Origin: Phormidesmis priestleyi Ana | Lineage (GTDB): Bacteria > Cyanobacteriota > Cyanobacteriia > Phormidesmidales > Phormidesmidaceae | Direction of reading: 5' to 3' | Assembly: GCA_001314865.1 (NCBI GenBank) | Contig: LJZR01000009.1 | Coordinates: 1 to 64,000 of the forward strand | DNA: 64,000 nucleotides | Shown here: piece by piece, positions 1 to 7,842 of the stretch | Position numbering within the stretch: the first letter of the stretch is position 1 | How the letters are laid out: each line of letters starts with the position of its first letter | The notes under the pieces: generated by a model | Told to the model about the DNA's origin: nothing | Database searches by the model: none | The model's input: only the letters and a program-made list of their open reading frames with translations | Program-made: the position numbers and the translations under genes

Positions 1-90
1 GTAATTGGTACCTACGAAGGCGATTTGTTGGCAGTTGTTTTGAACACTTCTGCGGATCAATTTACAGAGAGTACATTTATTGCTGTGTAA
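1..90 (+). CDS. C-terminal end of a protein cut by the window edge
   Basis: An open frame with no stop runs from the first base to TAA at 88-90 and gives 29 residues starting VIGTYEGDLLAVV and ending FIAV. The ending, an EGDLLAVV strand followed by a short final strand, resembles the tail of cyanobacterial hemolysin-type or Calx-beta calcium-binding surface proteins. That is a memory-level resemblance over very few residues. A long perfect hairpin follows at 131-178 and would end transcription from both sides. The rest of the gene lies upstream of the window. Confidence 0.45.
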   Translation, partial: VIGTYEGDLLAVVLNTSADQFTESTFIAV

Positions 91-130
91 CTCTATCGCG
101 GTCTAAATCACGGTCTAAGACGCTGAATTC

Positions 131-178
131 TCATGAAAGATGCGGGGCGATCGCGCGATCACCCCGCATCTTTCATGA
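131..178. terminator. Long bidirectional hairpin terminator with HIP1 in its stem
   Basis: Arms TCATGAAAGATGCGGGG (131-147) and CCCCGCATCTTTCATGA (162-178) are perfectly complementary, and the inner GATC/GATC bases extend the stem. A GCGATCGC octamer lies at 147-154. It sits between the end of the first plus-strand gene and the end of the minus-strand glycosyltransferase, so it can serve both. There is no clear T-run. Confidence 0.7.
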
Positions 179-229
179 AATAAACCGCGAACAAAAAAGA
201 CATAGCAAACCCAACGCGGAGCCTCGATC

Positions 230-1903
230 TTATTTTGAAAGATCTCGCAGGCTCACCACGACTGTTGGATAGCGGGTCATTTCCAAGGGCTCGCTGAGCT
301 GATCGAGCCCTTGCATAATGGCTTCTGCGGCATCGTCATTTTTGCGAGCCATTAAAAACCACACCCGCTTTTCTCCCTTTAGCGGCCCTGCTTTGAGTTC
401 GGTAATCTCTTTAGAGAGTCGCTCGATGTCGTTGTCTTTTAAATGGCTCAGGCCAAAGTCTTCTATTCCACTTAAGAACACATCGTCGGAGTCAAATTCA
501 TAGCGGGTGCGGTAGTACTGAAACTGTAGCTGCGACCAGCGGAACACAAAGATTTTGTCGCCGGGTTGCCAGTTTTGATGGATGTAGGCGATCGCAGGTC
601 GCATTTCATCAAAATGCGTTCGGCTCGGTTGAATCAACTGCGGCAGCGTTTGTTGGAGGGGAAGTACCAACAGCGATACGGCCAATAGTAAGCCCAAGAT
701 GCCGACTAGCCGGGGCCGCTTTTGCCAGCGCCGAATTGCGACCGCTATGCCTTCAGCGAGAATGGCTAAGCCATAGGGCACCAAAAACAAAATCAGCCGG
801 TCTCTAAACGGATAGACATGCAGATAGGAGGCCAGCATGGTGACGATAAAAGGACTGCTGAGGTAGGCCAAGTGCCATTTGCGCGTGCGATAAAGAGAGA
901 TAATTCCGACCAGAAAAAGCGCGATCGCAATGCCATCTGCCGGAGATAAAAAGCCCAAAGGCCGATAAAAGAATTGCCCCATCGCGTCAACCATCCAGAA
1001 CAGATCCAACCAGCCACTGGGATAGCGATTGGCCCAACTCTCGGATAAATCAGTCTCGGTGAGCGTTTTGCTCACAACGCCCACATACAGCCCAACCAGA
1101 CTAATGAGCCAGGCTGCGTATAGCGGCAATCGTCGTGCCAGTAAGGCTTGCCAGTCGGACTTGCGCAGCTGCCATACTTTTAGCCTGATTAAATTCGTGG
1201 CTTCTATCGCTGCCATCATTAAAATGCTGGGAAACGATAGCCAAATGCTAACAACGCCTAATGCGCCCACCCCCCAAAGTCGCTTGGCACTTGGTCGCAG
1301 GCTCGCGAGAGACCCCACCGCCATAAACAACAACAATCCAACACACACATCTGAACTGTAGGGCTTTAGCTCTGCTGAAAAGTAAATAAAATAGCTCTGT
1401 ACCGAAAAAATGAAAATGGCTATGGGCCGAGCCCAGCGAGCGGTAAACAGTTTTGTAAAGTGGTAAAACACAAACAGCGACAGTAACCCCGCGAGCAGCG
1501 GATAAAGCCGCAGTGAAAACTCATTGTTGCCAAAGGTATTGAGCGCAAATTCTTCAATCCACAGGAACAGCGGCGGCGCGGCCTGGTCGTAGCTGAGCGC
1601 GCCGAGCAGTTCACTGTAGTTGCGCTCTTGCAGGTTCAGCGCCACCGCAACTTCGTCAAACCACAGGGATCGATTGCTGAAATACTGGACGAGTCTGACC
1701 AAAATGCCCAGTGCTAACGCTAACTGCGAGCAGGTTTCGATAAGCCGGTTGGCAGACTGCGCGTTTTTTTTGGGTGGCGAAGATCCTAACCCACTGCCTG
1801 GCGGATTCCCTGGCGGATTCCCTGGGGGATCTCCCGGCGGATTCCCTGGCTGACGGGTGGGCTCATGGGGTGGCCGGGCAGAATTTGGCTGACTAGAGAA
1901 CAT
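230..1903 (-). CDS. GT39/PMT-like membrane glycosyltransferase
   Basis: A multi-spanning GT-C glycosyltransferase of the dolichyl-phosphate-mannose mannosyltransferase type. These enzymes move a sugar from a polyprenyl-phosphate donor to an acceptor on the outer face of the membrane. The sequence shows a WFDE motif just after the first hydrophobic segment (about residues 81-84 from this start), which places the catalytic acid in the first external loop. About ten hydrophobic segments and a soluble tail of about 120 residues follow. The N-terminus is proline-rich (GNPPGDPPG repeats), coded by a 12-bp tandem repeat at 1800-1850. The start at 1903 leaves 52 bp to the divergent GT2 gene; an in-frame ATG at 1969 would overlap that gene's start. 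The sugar and acceptor are unknown. Confidence 0.8.
   Translation of the reverse strand: MFSSQPNSARPPHEPTRQPGNPPGDPPGNPPGNPPGSGLGSSPPKKNAQSANRLIETCSQLALALGILVRLVQYFSNRSLWFDEVAVALNLQERNYSELLGALSYDQAAPPLFLWIEEFALNTFGNNEFSLRLYPLLAGLLSLFVFYHFTKLFTARWARPIAIFIFSVQSYFIYFSAELKPYSSDVCVGLLLFMAVGSLASLRPSAKRLWGVGALGVVSIWLSFPSILMMAAIEATNLIRLKVWQLRKSDWQALLARRLPLYAAWLISLVGLYVGVVSKTLTETDLSESWANRYPSGWLDLFWMVDAMGQFFYRPLGFLSPADGIAIALFLVGIISLYRTRKWHLAYLSSPFIVTMLASYLHVYPFRDRLILFLVPYGLAILAEGIAVAIRRWQKRPRLVGILGLLLAVSLLVLPLQQTLPQLIQPSRTHFDEMRPAIAYIHQNWQPGDKIFVFRWSQLQFQYYRTRYEFDSDDVFLSGIEDFGLSHLKDNDIERLSKEITELKAGPLKGEKRVWFLMARKNDDAAEAIMQGLDQLSEPLEMTRYPTVVVSLRDLSK
1800..1850. repeat. 12-bp tandem array in the GT39 coding region
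   Basis: Four units of GGCGGATTCCCT, the third degenerate (GGGGGATCTCCC). On the minus strand they encode the N-terminal Gly-Asn/Asp-Pro-Pro repeats. Confidence 0.85.
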
Positions 1904-1955
1904 GAGAGGGTGGGTTTTAAGGATATGTTTTAGTTGTTCACTGTATCGCGCTATC

Positions 1956-3134
1956 ATGCCTGAGACCAATCAAACTGGCCTCCAAACTGGTCGCCAAGCT
2001 GGCTGTCAAACTGGTCGCGAAAGTCGTTGTCCTCAGCTTCTTACTCATGGCAGCGGCTCTATTCTCCCAGACATTTACGCTGAGTTTACTCATCCTCACC
2101 CTACTCGCTTGCTTCCCCCCATTAAGCTGATCATTCAAATTCCTTGCTACAACGAAGAAAATACGCTGGCAATTACGCTGTCGGAGCTGCCGAGAGAAGT
2201 GCCCGGCGTAGATGTCGTGGAATGGCTAATTATTGATGATGGAAGCCGCGATCGCACGGTAAAGGTCGCCCAAGAATGGGGCGTAGACCATATTGTGCGC
2301 TTTGCCCAAAACCGAGGACTGGCAAAGGGCTTTATGGCGGGGCTAGAGGCGAGCTTAAGAGCCGGGGCCGACATTATTGTCAACACCGATGCAGACAACC
2401 AATACTGCGCGGCAGATATTCCTAAGCTGGTGGCACCGATATTGTCAGGGCAGGCGCAAATTGTGATTGGGGCGCGGCCTATCCAACAAATCGAGCATTT
2501 TTCTCCGGCCAAAAAACTGTTGCAGCGGTTGGGCAGCTGGGCGGTGCGAGTGGCCAGCCGCACCACCGTGGCCGATGCGCCGAGCGGTTTTCGGGCGATT
2601 AGCCGAGAAGCGGCGCTAGAGCTAAATGTGTTTAATGAGTACACCTATACGCTAGAGACGATTATTCAGGCAGGGCAAAAAGGAATGGCGGTGATGTCGG
2701 TGCCAATTCGCACGAATGGCTATTTGCGGCCTTCGCGTTTGGTGAAGAGCATTTTTTCTTATGTGCAGCGATCGCTCGTTACCATTCTGCGAATTTTTAT
2801 TACCTACAAGCCGTTTTCCTTTTTTATGTGGCTGGGCAGCGTGCCCTTTAGTCTGGGCTTTTTGCTGGGTGTGCGCTGGCTAGTGCTGTACTTTGGCGGC
2901 ACTTCTCGCAGCCATGTGCCCAGCCTTATTTTATCGGCAATATTGATTTTGATTGGCTCGCAGCTGTGGGTTGTGGGCTTGCTGGCCGATTTGCTGGCCG
3001 TCAATAGAAAATTGTTGGAAGAGGTGCAGCTGAGAGTTCGCCGCAGAGAGATTGAATCTGGATATAGCGCGAGCCAATCTAGCGCGAGCCAGTCTAGGGA
3101 GAGCCAGTCTAAAAAGAACCCCGAACAACCATGA
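1956..3134 (+). CDS. DPM1/GtrB-like family 2 glycosyltransferase
   Basis: A polyprenyl-phosphate sugar synthase type GT2. The core begins at LIIQIPCYNEE with the Rossmann-like entry, then IIDDGSRD and a DADNQY metal/nucleotide site. Two C-terminal membrane segments (FFMWLGSVPFSLGFLLG and SLILSAILILIGSQLW) match the GtrB/ArnC layout. The family loads a sugar from a nucleotide donor onto a lipid phosphate on the inner face. The roughly 50-residue N-terminus is Gln-Thr-Gly-Arg rich and the C-terminus is Ala-Ser-Gln-Ser rich; both are coded by short tandem repeats and look acquired. ATG at 1956 is preferred over the in-frame ATG at 1902, which would overlap the divergent gene. The stop overlaps the next start as ATGA (3131-3134), suggesting translational coupling. 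Confidence 0.85.
   Translation: MPETNQTGLQTGRQAGCQTGRESRCPQLLTHGSGSILPDIYAEFTHPHPTRLLPPIKLIIQIPCYNEENTLAITLSELPREVPGVDVVEWLIIDDGSRDRTVKVAQEWGVDHIVRFAQNRGLAKGFMAGLEASLRAGADIIVNTDADNQYCAADIPKLVAPILSGQAQIVIGARPIQQIEHFSPAKKLLQRLGSWAVRVASRTTVADAPSGFRAISREAALELNVFNEYTYTLETIIQAGQKGMAVMSVPIRTNGYLRPSRLVKSIFSYVQRSLVTILRIFITYKPFSFFMWLGSVPFSLGFLLGVRWLVLYFGGTSRSHVPSLILSAILILIGSQLWVVGLLADLLAVNRKLLEEVQLRVRRREIESGYSASQSSASQSRESQSKKNPEQP
1971..2018. repeat. 12-bp tandem array in the GT2 N-terminus
   Basis: Four degenerate units related to CAAACTGGTCGC in the first 63 bp of the coding region. Confidence 0.75.
3066..3110. repeat. 15-bp tandem array in the GT2 C-terminus
   Basis: Three units: AGCGCGAGCCAATCT, AGCGCGAGCCAGTCT and AGGGAGAGCCAGTCT, just before the stop codon. 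They keep the frame and encode Ser-Ala-Ser-Gln repeats. Confidence 0.85.
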
Positions 3135-4810
3135 ACCGAGACCTCTTTGCCCAAGAAGCCCTGCGCCAAATCCCCAAGATCCTCACCCTGCAAGATCGCA
3201 ATCCGCACAGCCCTACCTACGGCTGCTTTGACCGTAACTTTTGGCAGTACAAAATCATTGACTTTCCCAGCGGCATGTCTCAAGAATTTGTGTGGCCGCT
3301 AGCGCTGGTGTATGACTTGCCTTTGCCCAACAACCCTTACTATCAGCAGCCCGCGATTAAAGCCTGGGCCGAAGCAGGCATTTTATATGCCGCCCGATCA
3401 GCCCATCCAGATGGCTCCTGCGACGACTACTTTCCGTTTGAACGCGCAGGCGGCGCAGCGGCTTTTTCACTATTGGCCTGTTTGGAAGCCTATCGCAGAC
3501 TCCAGCTCAACGAGAGTGTACATCAAGCTGAGATGCTGAGATTTTTTGAGCGGCGATCAGACTGGCTCGCCCATCATCATGAGAGCGGGCGGCTAACGAA
3601 CCATCAGGCCTTGATTGTGCTGTGTTTGCTGCGAGCGGCGGCGCTGTTGCAGACTCAAAAATGGCAGGGAGCCGTTGCCCAGCGACTAGAGCGGGTGTTT
3701 TCCTGGCAAAATTCGGAGGGCTGGTTTCAGGAATATGAGGGTTGCGATCCGGGCTATCACACGCTGACGGTGTCTTGCCTAGCGCAAATTTATCAGCTGA
3801 CGCCAGCGCTCATGCAAAGCGGAGATTTGGAGAAAGGGGTGGTAGATTTGCCCCGACTTAAGAGCGCGATCGCTAATGCTGTTGAGTTGGCCGCTCACTT
3901 TGTTCATCCTGACGGCTCCTACGGCGGCGAATACACCAGTCGCAATACCTACAACTTTTTCCCTCATGGCTTTGAGCTAGCCGGGCGTTGGTTACCCGCT
4001 GCCCTCAGCGTCAATGACCGTTTTGCCAAAGGCCTCGAAAAGGGGTTGGGCGCTTGCTACGCAGACGATCATATCGTGGGCCACCACACCTGGAACTACC
4101 TGCTCACCTGGGAAGATGCCATCAAAGACAGACCCCCCACGCAATGGCCGAAACCAGGGCGAACATGGCTGCAAAATGCGCAGGTGTTGATTGATCAGCG
4201 AGAGAATACAAAGCTGTACTTGGCACTCAATAAAGGCGGCGCGTTTAAGTTTTTTCAAGGCAATCAGCTAGTCGTTTCAGACACTCAGTTTTCGCTTCAG
4301 GTGCGACAAGGGAAGCGGCTTAAAAATGCCGTGGGCCATTTGGTGGGGCCTTGCCAGGTGCAGGTGAGCGACCATGAAATCACCCTTCAAGGTTCGCTGG
4401 GTTGGGCCAAGCAAAAGCAAATGACGACGCTGAATTTGTTAATTCTCAGAGCGGTGATGTTTACCGTGGGGCGATTTTTCCCTGATCTCATTCGCAAGCT
4501 GCTGCAAAAGGTGCTAATTACGGGGAAAAAGCCAGCTCCTTTTCAATTTAAGCGGCAGTTTTGTTGGCGAGAAGGCACCTGGCAAGTTACCGATGAGCTG
4601 ACCGCCGCCGACTGGTCGCAGGTGGTTTCTGCTGGGATTGCGGCTGATCAAACCTCGATTTACGTGGTGATGAGCCGAACGTTTCAGGTTGGGCAGCTTC
4701 AGCCTTGGCTCGATTTAACGGATCAGGTGCGAGCCTGTAAGCCTACAGAACCGCTACGCTATGTTCGGCTCCTTCCGTTTACCCAGTGTTTTACCCAAGA
4801 TAATTATTGA
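3131..4810 (+). CDS. Uncharacterised protein, probable alpha/alpha-toroid fold
   Basis: A 559-residue soluble protein that I do not recognise by name. The first 330 residues have recurring helical pairs with aromatic and Gly-Gly turns (PDGSCDDYFPFERAGGAAA near 95-113, HPDGSYGGEYTSRNTYNFFP near 258-277), as in alpha/alpha-toroid enzymes such as polysaccharide lyases and terpenoid-cyclase-like proteins. The C-terminal third is beta-rich, again like a heparinase/lyase layout. It has no signal peptide or membrane segment that I can see. It starts inside the GT2 stop codon (ATGA) and is followed 7 bp later by a YbhN-like membrane protein, so it belongs to a three-gene glycan operon. A role in making or trimming the glycan is inference only. 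Confidence 0.7.
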   Translation: MNRDLFAQEALRQIPKILTLQDRNPHSPTYGCFDRNFWQYKIIDFPSGMSQEFVWPLALVYDLPLPNNPYYQQPAIKAWAEAGILYAARSAHPDGSCDDYFPFERAGGAAAFSLLACLEAYRRLQLNESVHQAEMLRFFERRSDWLAHHHESGRLTNHQALIVLCLLRAAALLQTQKWQGAVAQRLERVFSWQNSEGWFQEYEGCDPGYHTLTVSCLAQIYQLTPALMQSGDLEKGVVDLPRLKSAIANAVELAAHFVHPDGSYGGEYTSRNTYNFFPHGFELAGRWLPAALSVNDRFAKGLEKGLGACYADDHIVGHHTWNYLLTWEDAIKDRPPTQWPKPGRTWLQNAQVLIDQRENTKLYLALNKGGAFKFFQGNQLVVSDTQFSLQVRQGKRLKNAVGHLVGPCQVQVSDHEITLQGSLGWAKQKQMTTLNLLILRAVMFTVGRFFPDLIRKLLQKVLITGKKPAPFQFKRQFCWREGTWQVTDELTAADWSQVVSAGIAADQTSIYVVMSRTFQVGQLQPWLDLTDQVRACKPTEPLRYVRLLPFTQCFTQDNY

Positions 4811-4817
4811 TAGCTGC

Positions 4818-5774
4818 ATGAAACGTCTTATTTCTCTGGCTGTTAGCACCCTAATTTTAATCATCATTTACACCCAAATTGATGTTGCAGGGTTGATTGC
4901 AGTGTTTCGTGACTGCAACTTAGGGTGGATGGCGATTAGCCTGGGCATGGTGGTGCCGATTACGTTTTTTTCGAGCTGGCGATTGCAGCAGGTAGTGCCG
5001 CCCCAGGTTACGTTGGGTCTATGGGAGGCGCACAAGCTCATTTTGGCCGCTAGCGTGCTGAATATGGTGCTACCCTCCAAAATGGGCGATATTGCTAAGG
5101 CGTATTTTATGCGCGATCGCAGCAATATTAGCGGTTCTCTGGCGCTTTCAATTGTTGTTTTTGAAAAAGCCTGTGACTTTCTCTCTCTTTTGCTGTGGTG
5201 TGGCGTTGGCTTAATTCTGTTTCCTGTAAAAGATACTTTCTTTGTTTCTATGTCAATTGTTGTCACCGTTGGTTTTTTCAGCGGTGTGCTTATTTTAGGG
5301 TCGCGAAGCGTTGCCAAATTGTTTTTTGGCCTATTGCAGCGCATAGCGCCTAAAAAAATCAGCGGCAAACTTCGACAGCTAGAAACCTCTTGGCAGGAGA
5401 TGCAAGACTATATTTGGCGCGATCGCTCTCAGCTATTGATTGTCGCTACCACCTCTATTTTTATTTGGCTATTACACCTACTTCAAATTTGGTTCTTCAT
5501 CCTTGCTCTCAACGCCTGGGTCGCTCCCATTACAAATCTGGCACTATCACCGCTAGCCATCCTCGCCGGACTGCTTCCCCTGACCTTTGCAGGCGTTGGC
5601 ACGCGCGATGCCGCCCTCATTTTTCTGTATCAGCCGTACTTAGGGTCGGCGGCGGCGGCGGCTTTGGGGCTATTATGTACCTCCCGCTATCTGCTGCCCG
5701 CTATTGGCGGACTGCCTTTTTTGAACCAGTATCTGAGCCGCCTGAATCAGTCTCGCTCACAGTCTCACTCATAA
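4818..5774 (+). CDS. YbhN/AglD-type flippase-like membrane protein
   Basis: A 318-residue integral membrane protein of the lysylphosphatidylglycerol synthase transmembrane region/UPF0104 family. It has about eight hydrophobic segments, a conserved early stretch ANMVLPSKMGD-like (here SVLNMVLPSKMGD) and LPLTFAGVGTRDAA near residue 255, both typical of the family. Members occur beside glycosyltransferases and are suspected of handling lipid-linked sugars; none is proven here. ATG at 4818 lies 7 bp after the previous stop; an in-frame ATG at 4761 lies within the upstream gene and is less likely. The stop codon lies inside a 12-bp repeat array. Confidence 0.8.
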   Translation: MKRLISLAVSTLILIIIYTQIDVAGLIAVFRDCNLGWMAISLGMVVPITFFSSWRLQQVVPPQVTLGLWEAHKLILAASVLNMVLPSKMGDIAKAYFMRDRSNISGSLALSIVVFEKACDFLSLLLWCGVGLILFPVKDTFFVSMSIVVTVGFFSGVLILGSRSVAKLFFGLLQRIAPKKISGKLRQLETSWQEMQDYIWRDRSQLLIVATTSIFIWLLHLLQIWFFILALNAWVAPITNLALSPLAILAGLLPLTFAGVGTRDAALIFLYQPYLGSAAAAALGLLCTSRYLLPAIGGLPFLNQYLSRLNQSRSQSHS

Positions 5775-5796
5775 TCTCACTCATAATCTTGCTCAC
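5749..5796. repeat. 12-bp tandem array across a stop codon
   Basis: Units AGTCTCGCTCAC, AGTCTCACTCAT, AATCTCACTCAT and AATCTTGCTCAC. The TAA stop of the YbhN-like gene is at 5772-5774, at the junction of units two and three. Confidence 0.85.
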
Positions 5797-5928
5797 GCTT
5801 TTCACTGGCGGTTTCACTCATAGTTCTCCCTCATAATTCGCGCTCACAATCTCGCAATATGCGAGAATAGGGCCTGCTGTAATTGCAGGTTTCTATGGCT
5901 ATAGTTGTTTATCAATTGACTGGTTGAT

Positions 5929-6477
5929 ATGAATGCTTCCGAGCGACCCCATCTGCCATTGATTGGATGGCGAGAGCGATTGGCACTACCCGATTTACAG
6001 GTCGTGAGTGTCAAGGCCAAAATCGACACCGGTGCCCGATCATCTGCCCTCCATGCTTTTGATATTGAGCGGTTCAGTCAAAACGGTGAGGACTTTGTAC
6101 GATTTAGGGTTCATGCTTCTCAGGGCAGTCATAAAAAAACGGATTCAATCGAAGTCAAGTTATTAGACATGCGCAGCGTGCGCAACTCTGGCGGTAAGGT
6201 TGAGCTGCGGCCAGTGATTCAAACGCTGGTGCAACTGGGCGATCAGCAGTGGCCGATTGAACTGACCCTCACTAACCGCAATGTCATGGGCTTTAGGATG
6301 TTGCTGGGCCGACAGGCCGTGCGCGATCGCTTCCTGGTCGATTCGGGCCAATCATATCTTCAAAGCTCAGGCCCCAAACGCAAGCGCAAAGGTCTCAAGA
6401 AACCCAAAAATAAGCAAAAAAATGAAAATAGCAATTTTGTCGAGAAGTTTATCGCTCTATTCGACCCGTCGGCTTAA
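5929..6477 (+). CDS. Retropepsin-like protein (RimB/pfam05618 family)
   Basis: A 182-residue protein of the ATP-dependent zinc protease/RimB-like family, which are retropepsin-like aspartic peptidase homologues usually coded next to RimK-type ligases. The DTGA triad lies at residues 33-36 in the context [15 protein letters not shown], the family's hallmark. [14 protein letters not shown] follows near 124-137. The C-terminus is a Lys/Asn-rich basic tail, and the last 56 bp overlap the next gene in another frame. The pairing suggests that this protein trims or processes what RimK elongates; that is inference. A role as a zinc protease has not been shown for most members. Confidence 0.8.
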   Translation: MNASERPHLPLIGWRERLALPDLQVVSVKAKIDTGARSSALHAFDIERFSQNGEDFVRFRVHASQGSHKKTDSIEVKLLDMRSVRNSGGKVELRPVIQTLVQLGDQQWPIELTLTNRNVMGFRMLLGRQAVRDRFLVDSGQSYLQSSGPKRKRKGLKKPKNKQKNENSNFVEKFIALFDPSA

Positions 6478-7324
6478 GGAGGCTGGCGAGGCGCGTGGGC
6501 ACACCATGAAGGTGATCGACTATTTGCGCTGCTATATGAACATTACCTCACGCAATCCTCAGGTAATTTACCAAGGTGAGCCGCTAGAAGGCGTCGATGC
6601 TGTGATACCCCGCATTGGCGCGTCTAATACCTTTTATGGTACGGCGGTGGTGCGTCAGTTTGAAATGATGGAAGTATTTGTCGCAAACGAATCCCAAGCC
6701 ATTTCTCGATCTAGAGACAAGCTACGCTGCTTGCAAATTCTCTCAAAGCGGGGCATTGGGCTGCCGGTTACCGGCTTTGCCCATTCCACCAAAGACATTG
6801 AGGGGCTCATTGACATTGTTGGCGGTGCGCCCCTGGTGATCAAGCTATTAGAGGGTACGCAAGGGATTGGGGTTGTGCTCACCGAGACCAATCAGGCGGC
6901 GACTTCTGTCATTGAGGCCTTTAGGGGGCTCAATGCCAACATTTTGGTACAGGAGTTTATCGCTGAGGCCAAAGGCGCTGACCTACGCTGCTTTGTGATT
7001 GATGGCAAGGTGGTTACCGCCATGAAGCGACAGGGCGCACCGGGAGAGTTTCGCTCTAATCTGCATCGGGGGGGCAATGCTGACAAGGTTAAGCTCACTG
7101 CTGAGGAGCGCAGCACGGCTCTCAAGGCGGCTAAGGCGATGGGCCTTAGAGTTGCAGGTGTAGATTTGCTGCGATCTAAACATGGGCCGGTCATTATGGA
7201 AGTGAACTCTTCTCCGGGTTTAGAAGGCATTGAGCGAGCGACAGGGATAGATGTCGCGGGTAAGGTGATTGAGTATCTTGAAAAGAATGCAGGCGGTAAA
7301 AACAAAGATCGAATCAAATACTGA
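6422..7324 (+). CDS. rimK: RimK-type ATP-grasp glutamate ligase
   Basis: A 300-residue ATP-grasp ligase. RimK adds glutamates to the C-terminus of ribosomal protein S6 and can make poly-glutamate. Visible features are the ligase entry MKIAILSRS, the glycine-rich [12 protein letters not shown] loop near 142-153, the [12 protein letters not shown] strand and the metal-binding [12 protein letters not shown] motif near 261-272. ATG at 6422 gives the family's usual length and starts 56 bp inside the retropepsin-like gene. Longer in-frame starts exist upstream but would read far into that gene. The overlap implies coupled translation. Confidence 0.88.
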   Translation: MKIAILSRSLSLYSTRRLKEAGEARGHTMKVIDYLRCYMNITSRNPQVIYQGEPLEGVDAVIPRIGASNTFYGTAVVRQFEMMEVFVANESQAISRSRDKLRCLQILSKRGIGLPVTGFAHSTKDIEGLIDIVGGAPLVIKLLEGTQGIGVVLTETNQAATSVIEAFRGLNANILVQEFIAEAKGADLRCFVIDGKVVTAMKRQGAPGEFRSNLHRGGNADKVKLTAEERSTALKAAKAMGLRVAGVDLLRSKHGPVIMEVNSSPGLEGIERATGIDVAGKVIEYLEKNAGGKNKDRIKY

Positions 7325-7490
7325 ACCGAATTCCTGAACCGAATATTAAATCACTCACCAAGACAGAGAGTTAATAGAAGGGCGTTGCCAGAAGGGATTT
7401 GCCAGAAGGCGTTCCCAGACTTTTAAGTGCTGATGACGTTTCAAGATTTAGGCAAGATTGAGCCAAGATTTAGATCGATGATATCTGTTG

Positions 7491-7527
7491 CTTTTATGCC
7501 CGTACTTTTATGCCCGTACTTTTATGC
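7491..7527. repeat. 14-bp tandem repeat, intergenic
   Basis: CTTTTATGCCCGTA occurs twice without change (7491-7504 and 7505-7518) and is followed by a partial third unit. Confidence 0.85.
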
Positions 7528-7616
7528 TAATTATTTTTTCAGGTCAGTTTGTTGCATCGCTAAAGCCACGGTAGAGGCATTTTGTATCTCTTTTACATCT
7601 CTACCGGGGCCAATGT

Positions 7617-7651
7617 GCAACATTATTTATTTGCAGGGTAAATAATGTTGC
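7617..7651. promoter_or_regulatory. 13-bp perfect inverted repeat
   Basis: GCAACATTATTTA (7617-7629) and TAAATAATGTTGC (7639-7651) are exact complements around a 9-base loop. The AT-rich stem has no T-run, so it could be an operator or leader structure for the antiporter gene 190 bp downstream, or an end structure for rimK. A weaker CGGTAGAG/CTCTACCG pair lies just upstream (7569-7606). Apart from tandem repeats, I see nothing else in 7325-7842. Confidence 0.5.
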
Positions 7652-7695
7652 CACTCATCAGCGTGAATAAACGACTTTACCATAAGCCCATTTAA

Positions 7696-7758
7696 GCTGA
7701 TTTTAACTACAGGCTGATTTTTAACTACAGGTTGATTTTTAACTATAGGCTGATTCTC
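7696..7758. repeat. 18-bp tandem array upstream of the antiporter gene
   Basis: Three full units close to GCTGATTTTTAACTACAG and a partial fourth, about 85 bp before the antiporter start. Confidence 0.85.
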
Positions 7759-7842
7759 AAAAGATTTATTAGGCTTAAGCTGGGTTGTTTATGCAGCGGC
7801 TTATAGCAAAATAATACAGGCTACAGCTGTTTAACGACCTCA

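Noticed and set aside
7427-7645. 72-residue open frame between rimK and the antiporter
   Set aside because: It crosses a 14-bp tandem repeat and both inverted repeats, and its residues look random.
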